Source: JBCCFK01 sp965262315
GTDB lineage: Bacteria > Actinomycetota > Acidimicrobiia > Acidimicrobiales > UBA8592
Assembly: GCA_965262315.1 (NCBI GenBank)
Contig: CBDHFJ010000030.1
Coordinates: 1 to 35,243, forward strand
Length of the DNA stretch: 35,243 bases
Direction: 5' to 3'
The notes under the pieces were generated by a model, which was not told where the DNA came from, did no database searches, and saw only the letters and a list, made by a program, of their open reading frames with translations. Shown here in pieces: positions 30,508 through 35,243 of this stretch. Position numbers and translations under genes: made by a program. How positions within the stretch are numbered: position 1 is the first letter of the stretch; every line of letters starts with the position of its first letter.

Positions 30508-30708
30508 ATGGGATACCGAGTAGTCGTCGATTTCGACCTGTGCGAGAGCAACGCGATCTGCATGCAGATCGCTCCCGAGGTCTTCGAGGTCCGCGATGAC
30601 GACTTCCTGTATGTCCTCAACGAGACCCCCGACGAGGACATGCGCGCCAAGGTCGAGGAGTCGGTCCAGCGCTGCCCCAAGCAGGCGATCTCGATCGCCG
30701 AGGACTGA
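30508..30708 (+). CDS. Ferredoxin, [3Fe-4S]-type signature (CxxNxxC)
   Basis: The 66-residue protein has Cys12, Cys18 and Cys56 (CESNAIC and RCPKQA) with Asn15 at the place of the fourth cluster cysteine. This is the small actinobacterial ferredoxin type that usually carries a [3Fe-4S] cluster and donates electrons to cytochrome P450s. FEVRDDDFLYVL and an acidic surface are typical. GGAGG lies upstream of the ATG at good distance. The reductase gene begins immediately after its stop, so the two form an electron-transfer pair. No P450 or oxygenase is seen in this window. Confidence 0.93.
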   Translation: MGYRVVVDFDLCESNAICMQIAPEVFEVRDDDFLYVLNETPDEDMRAKVEESVQRCPKQAISIAED

Positions 30709-31905
30709 TTGAAGGCGATCACCATCGTCGGCGCCTCCCTCGCGGGACTGCGCGCCGCCGAGACGCTGCGGCGGGACGGCTTCGACGGCACGATCACCAT
30801 GGTCGGTGACGAGCCGCATCGTCCCTACGACCGTCCGCCGCTGTCCAAGCAGATCCTGGCGGGGAGCTGGGAGCCCGACCGGGCGCCGCTCGCCACCGAG
30901 GAGGCATACGACGCCCTCGAACTGGACTGGCGGCTGGGCGTCCGGGCCACCGGCCTCGACATGGGCGCGGCGACGGTCTCGCTCGACGACGGGTCGACGG
31001 TCGCCCACGACGGGTTGATCATCACCACCGGCGCCCGCTGCCGGACGATTCCGGGTACCGAGCAGTTGGGCGGGGTGTACACCTTGCGCACCCTCGACGA
31101 CTGTCTGGCGATCCGGGCTGACTTCGTGGCCTCGCCCCAGCGAGTCGTGGTGGTCGGCGCCGGGTTCATCGGCGCCGAGGTCGCGGCCACCGCCAAGGAG
31201 CTCGGCCTCGACGTGACCATGGTCGAGATGGCTCCGGTGCCATTCGAGCGCATCCTGGGGGCAGAGATGGGCCAGGTCTGCGCCGACGTGCAACACGACC
31301 ACGGCGTCGACCTGCGCACCGGCGTGGGCGTCCAGGCGATCGAGGGTGGCGACCGCGTCGAGCGGGTGGTGTTGACCGACGGCACCGTGCTCGACGCCGA
31401 CGTCGTCGTGGTGGGCGTCGGGGTCACCCCGAACACCGAGTGGCTCGAGGGCTCCGGCCTGACCATCGACAACGGGGTGGTCTGTGACGAGACCTGCCTG
31501 GCCGCACCGGGTGTGGTCGCCGCCGGTGACGTGGCCCGATGGCCCAACCAGCGCTTCGACGAGGTCATGCGGGTCGAGCACTGGGACAACGCCGTCGAAC
31601 AGGGCGTCCACGCCGCCCGGCGTCTGTTGTCGGGCGCCGACGAGGCGTACACGCCGGTGCCGTGGTTCTGGAGCGACCAGTTCGACCGCAAGATCCAGCT
31701 CGCGGGACGAACCCGGCCCGACGACCAGGTCGAGATCGTGACCGGCTCGATCGAGGAGCGTCGCTTCGCCGCGGCCTATGGCCGCGACGGCAAGCTCGTC
31801 GGCATCCTCGGGTTCAACCGTCCGCGGCACGTGATGCAGTACCGCGGCCTCATGAACGACGGTGCGAGCTGGGACGACGCCATGGAGTTCGCGCGGCAGG
31901 GCTGA
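30709..31905 (+). CDS. FAD-dependent NAD(P)H-ferredoxin reductase (putidaredoxin reductase type)
   Basis: The 398-residue protein has an N-terminal FAD-binding fold (TIVGASLAGLRAAETLRR), the PYDRPPLSK motif of the rubredoxin/putidaredoxin reductase group, ITTGAR, the NAD(P)-binding VVVVGAGFIGAEVAAT (about 145-160), and the late FAD motif VVAAGDVARW, then a C-terminal dimer-like domain. It transfers electrons from NAD(P)H to the adjacent ferredoxin. The start is TTG directly after the ferredoxin TGA, so translation is coupled. It ends four bases before the convergent phosphoesterase gene. The terminal oxygenase partner is not in the window. Confidence 0.93.
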   Translation: MKAITIVGASLAGLRAAETLRRDGFDGTITMVGDEPHRPYDRPPLSKQILAGSWEPDRAPLATEEAYDALELDWRLGVRATGLDMGAATVSLDDGSTVAHDGLIITTGARCRTIPGTEQLGGVYTLRTLDDCLAIRADFVASPQRVVVVGAGFIGAEVAATAKELGLDVTMVEMAPVPFERILGAEMGQVCADVQHDHGVDLRTGVGVQAIEGGDRVERVVLTDGTVLDADVVVVGVGVTPNTEWLEGSGLTIDNGVVCDETCLAAPGVVAAGDVARWPNQRFDEVMRVEHWDNAVEQGVHAARRLLSGADEAYTPVPWFWSDQFDRKIQLAGRTRPDDQVEIVTGSIEERRFAAAYGRDGKLVGILGFNRPRHVMQYRGLMNDGASWDDAMEFARQG

Positions 31906-31909
31906 GCGA

Positions 31910-33048
31910 TCACACCCGTCCGCGCCAGCAGACGGTGAAGCAGCGGTCGTCGAGCGAGCCGGGTGACCACCGGCTCCACAGGCCACCCACGGCGCTGCCG
32001 GTGCGTTCGGTCCAGGCCAGTGCCTCCGTGGTCCCGACCCGGTGCACCATTTGGGTCAGGCCGGCCTCGTGGTGGGTGTAGCCCGCCCAGGTCCCCGGGT
32101 AGTCCTTCGGCGAGCCGATCTCGCTCATGGTCATCCCCCGTCGGACCCGCCGCCGATGCCGGTGGGTGTGCCCCGAGCTGAAGACGACGTTCGGGTTGGC
32201 GGCCCGAACCTCGTCGAGCAACTGCCGCACCGCAGGGCCCCAGGCGCCCGCCGGATAGACGGTGGGGAACGGGCTGGTCTGGAGCTGGTGATGATGGAGA
32301 ACGAGGGTCGGCTGTCGATCGGCCACCGCGTCCACCAGCGGGCCGATCAGCGGCTCGACCGCGGCCCGGGACGTGCCGGCCACCGTCACGTCGGCGAGCA
32401 CCACGCGCAACCCCGCAAGATCGAGTGACCTGACCGGCTCGGTGGCGCCAGGATCGAGACGTTCGAGCCATTCGTCGGTCGTTGCCCGACGGTCCGCGTA
32501 GACGTCGTGGTTGCCGGGCATGACGTGGACCGGCACCTGAGCGTCGGCGACGAGCTCGGCCAGGATCTCCCACTCCCGTGCCCCGGCGTGGTGGGTGACG
32601 TCGCCCTTCAACACGATGGCCTCGGCACCCCAGGAGGCGGCGGCATCGATCGCGGCACGAGCGCAGTGGGTACCGGTGGCGGTGCCGAGGACGGGGTCGG
32701 TGATCCGGTCGAACACGCCGAAGGTGGCCGTGCCCGAGATGGAGATCGTTCATGGTGGCGAGGCGACCGACCTCGGTCCCGGGGGCGACCAGCGTCTCCA
32801 CGGCGTGACTCCGACGTCGTCGGCCGTCGAAGGTCTCGACGGTGTACGACGTGTCCGGCGTCAGCCCCGTGACGAGCAGGGCGCCGTGATCGACGGCGGA
32901 CCGCTCCACGAGGTCGCCGTCGAGACGAACCTCGACGCCGTCGGGAGCGGCACACCAGACGACCTGACAGCTGTCGTGGCCGACGGCGAAGACCGAGGGC
33001 GTGGGCGGGGGCGGGATGACAGGCAGGCGGAACCTCAGCCGAGCTCAC
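31910..33048 (-). pseudogene. Metallophosphoesterase with N-terminal Fn3-like region, frameshifted
   Basis: Motifs of calcineurin-like phosphoesterases lie in two frames: NDLHLGHG (first metal motif, about 32730-32750) in one, and LKGDVTHH, MPGNHDVY, LVLHHHQL and SSGHTHRHRR in the other. Removing one base from the run at about 32726 would join them as HGTFGVFDRI. Upstream, SVFAVGHDSCQVVWC and LVTGLTPDTSYTVETF look like a fibronectin-III-like domain, but that frame has no ATG, GTG or TTG before 32909. A second extra base in the C/G run at about 33001-33020 would link it to the GTG at 33048, which overlaps the aminopeptidase end by 14 bases. Sequencing error or a young pseudogene are both possible. 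Substrate unknown. Confidence 0.8.
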
Positions 33049-35243
33049 CCCTGATCCGTGACCGGAGGCCGACGGTGACCCGCATCCGCTCGAGGTACTG
33101 GAACAGCGTCTTGCCGGCCTGTGGGACCTCGTTGGTCTGGAAGAACGTGTCGACTGCTGCGGCGACGTTCGGGTCGGCAACGGCGGTGACGCCCTCGATC
33201 ATGCGACTGATCGCGTTCACCGGAAGGCGTTCGTTGATCTGGTCCCAGTTGTCCTCGATGTACGCCCAGGTGCCGACCACCGCATCGTCGTTGGTCAGCG
33301 AACGCGCCAGCACGAACGCCGCATCCTGGCTGCGGATGCGTTCGTCGTCGACCATCTCCAGGACCCGGGGCCCGGCCTCGGCGCCCGGGGAACGCGGTCA
33401 GGGCGAACATGTAGCGTCGCTGCTCTTGGGGCGTGGGTGCGGCCTCGTAGCGTTGCTGGAAGTCGCTGAAGTCGTCATCGGTCCCGTTGGCCGCCACGAT
33501 CCGTACGGCCGCGGCGTTGCGAGCCGCGTCGCCCGGGGTCGCCAGGAGCTCCCGGGCGTCGGCGATGGCGGTGGGCTGACCGAGGACGCCGAGGGTTTCG
33601 AGCATCGCCGCGCGACGCTCGAGGCTGTGGTCGGTTTCGTTCGGGGCCGGGATGCCGGCCGGTCCGTGCCAGCGCAGCGTCGACCCGCTCGATCGCCCAC
33701 TCCCGGTGTCGATCGCGGGCGTCACCGTCGAGGTGGCGGTCGATGGACCGGACCACGCCGAGGATGCGGCGCCACACCGCCAGGTCGGTCTCCATCGGCG
33801 CCAGGCCCTCGATCAGGTCGAGAACGCTCGCGACCGTGGACCGGTCCGCCAGCACCGATGCCCAGGCGTCGTCGAGGAGTCCGTAGCGTTCGATGCCCCG
33901 GAGCTGATCGAGGTGAGCCGCCGTGGCCGCCGCCAGGTCCGGGTGCAGCTCGACGCGGTAGAAGCCGCTGGCGTCCGCGTTACCCGTGATCCAGTCCACG
34001 GGGCCAGGGTTCGCGGTCGTCGCGACGTCGTCGAGGCAGGACCGGGTGGCGGACCCGTTCCCCGTTCACACCGGCACCGAGCACCACCGGGACCGCCCAC
34101 GTCTGGTCGGCGACCTCGCCGTAGCCGAATCGGCGCTGGTGCAGTCGGAGACCGTCGCCGTCCGGTTCGATGCGGATGACCGGATACCCGCCCTGGAAGA
34201 TCCAGGTGTCCATGATGCGGCGGGCGGGCTGACCGGTGACCTCCTCGATGGCGTCCCACAGGTCGTGGGTCTCGGTGTTGCCGTAGCTGTGCTTGGCCAG
34301 GTAGTGCCGGATGCCGTCTCGGAAGGTCTCCTCACCGAGGTACTGCTCGAGCATCCTGACGACGGCCGCGCCCCTTCTCGTAGGTCAGGACGTCGTACAT
34401 CGCCTCGGCGTCGTCGGGCGAGATCACCTCGAACTCGATGGGGCGGGTGTTGTCGAGCGAGTCCACGTCGAACGCGTCCGTGCGGCCGAGCCCGAAGTCG
34501 TCCCACCGGCGCCAGTCGGGGCGGTAGGCGTTGGTGGCGTGCATCTCGCAGAACGTGGCGAACGCCTCCTTCAACCAGATCCCGTTCCACCACGACATGG
34601 TCACCAGGTCGCCGAACCACATGTGGGCGATCTCGTGCGCGATCACGTCGGCCGCCCGCTGCTGTTCGGGTTGGGTCGCGGTCTCGGGGTCGAGCAGCAG
34701 GAGCGCCTCGCGGAAGGTGACGCAGCCCAGGTTCTCCATGGCGCCGAACGCGAAGTCGGGCAGACCCACCAGATCGAGCTTCTCACCGGGGTATGGGATG
34801 TCGAAGTAGTCGTTGAAGTGCCGCAGCGAGAACGCACCCACGTCGAGCGCAAAATCCGCGAGGTGCCCCTGCCGGGCGGGTGGATCACCCGCATGGGGGT
34901 GCCGTCGACGTCGATCGGGTCCGTGGCTTCCAAGGGGCCGACGACGAAGGCCAGGAGATAGGTCGACATCACCATGGTGGTGCCGAAGCGCGTGCAGTGC
35001 CGCCCGTCGCCGAGGTCGTCGCTGGCGATCTCGGGGCCCGAGGAGACGGCGAGGAGCTCGGCGTCGTGGACGATCGTGACCGCGAAGGTCGCCTTGGCCG
35101 CGGGCTCGTCCCAGCAGGGAAAGGCCCGGCGAGCGTTGGTGCTCTCGAATTGGGTCGTGGCGATCGTGTGCTCGCGGCCGTCCGCGTCGACGAACGTGCT
35201 GCGGTAGAACCCGCGGAGCTTGTCGTTGATGACACCGGTGAAC
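33035..35243 (-). pseudogene. pepN: M1 family aminopeptidase (PepN-like), multiply frameshifted, 5' end outside window
   Basis: Reading the minus strand from the right edge gives a PepN-type protein once five single-base shifts are allowed. In order they are near 34865 (one base missing), and near 34372, 34035, 33660 and 33387 (one extra base each). Motifs in order: QFESTNARRAFPCWDEP, GAMENLG, HEIAHMW followed 18 residues after the second His by the zinc Glu (WLKEAF), the transition-state Tyr in LTYEKG, then GGYPVIRIE, and an ERAP1-like helical C-terminus ending RGELG. All catalytic residues are intact and I noticed no in-frame stop. M1 enzymes remove N-terminal residues from peptides. The shifts lie in G/C runs and may be sequence errors. 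Confidence 0.85.

Noticed and set aside
29686..31986. 766-codon open frame on the minus strand
   Set aside because: Covers the ferredoxin, reductase and lipoprotein genes in antisense; composition is that of a shadow frame.

Overview
The window is very GC-rich, densely coded DNA on both strands and looks like an actinomycetal chromosome. Clues are a CarD regulator, an F420-type luciferase-like oxidoreductase, a mycothiol/DinB-type protein, DUF35 proteins paired with thiolase-fold proteins, CaiB and acyl-CoA chemistry, many GTG/TTG starts and an actinobacterial-looking C-terminal module on an aquaporin. The lipid/steroid-type degradation genes and overall style suggest an Acidimicrobiia-like lineage, but that is inference from gene content only. 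No rRNA, tRNA, CRISPR, insertion sequence, integrase or origin was recognised, and no gene-free stretch exceeds about 270 bases.

Layout. 1-3.2 kb: 3' part of an exported subtilisin-family protease with a seven-blade FG-GAP propeller. 3.2-6.2 kb: CarD (minus), divergent from an aquaporin with an extra C-terminal domain and a bacterial ionotropic-glutamate-receptor-like channel. 6.2-10.3 kb: a tightly packed five-gene plus-strand run: a beta-class DNA methyltransferase with an extra nuclease-like C-terminal region, two unrecognised proteins (109 and 349 residues), a HIT hydrolase and a DUF429 protein. It resembles an uncharacterised restriction-modification-type locus and is the best candidate for an undescribed system here. 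10.3-17.8 kb: glutaminyl cyclase-like lipoprotein, membrane coiled-coil protein, GIDE-LemA fusion, CaiB-type CoA-transferase, D-aminoacylase-like amidohydrolase, exported zincin and a YbaK deacylase. 17.9-22.3 kb: SDR dehydrogenase, rhodanese-type sulfurtransferase with a small GntR regulator, a PII protein, a DinB-fold protein and an SMP-30 lactonase-like protein.

22.3-31.9 kb looks catabolic: an acyl-CoA synthetase, an F420-type oxidoreductase, and a four-gene overlapping operon of two DUF35 proteins plus two thiolase-fold proteins that both lack the nucleophilic cysteine, then a lipoprotein and a ferredoxin/ferredoxin-reductase pair. Nearly identical 19-bp palindromes precede both the acyl-CoA synthetase and the DUF35/thiolase operon, so one repressor probably controls both. 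A second copy of the exported zincin lies at 25.1 kb.

31.9-35.2 kb: a metallophosphoesterase and an M1 aminopeptidase on the minus strand. Their reading frames shift at least six times by single bases, nearly all in G/C runs, while catalytic motifs stay intact and no in-frame stop codon was noticed. This points to poor sequence quality at this end of the window, or to very recent decay. Two convergent gene junctions (13.5 and 26.0 kb) carry 37-38-bp tandem duplications that include gene stop codons.
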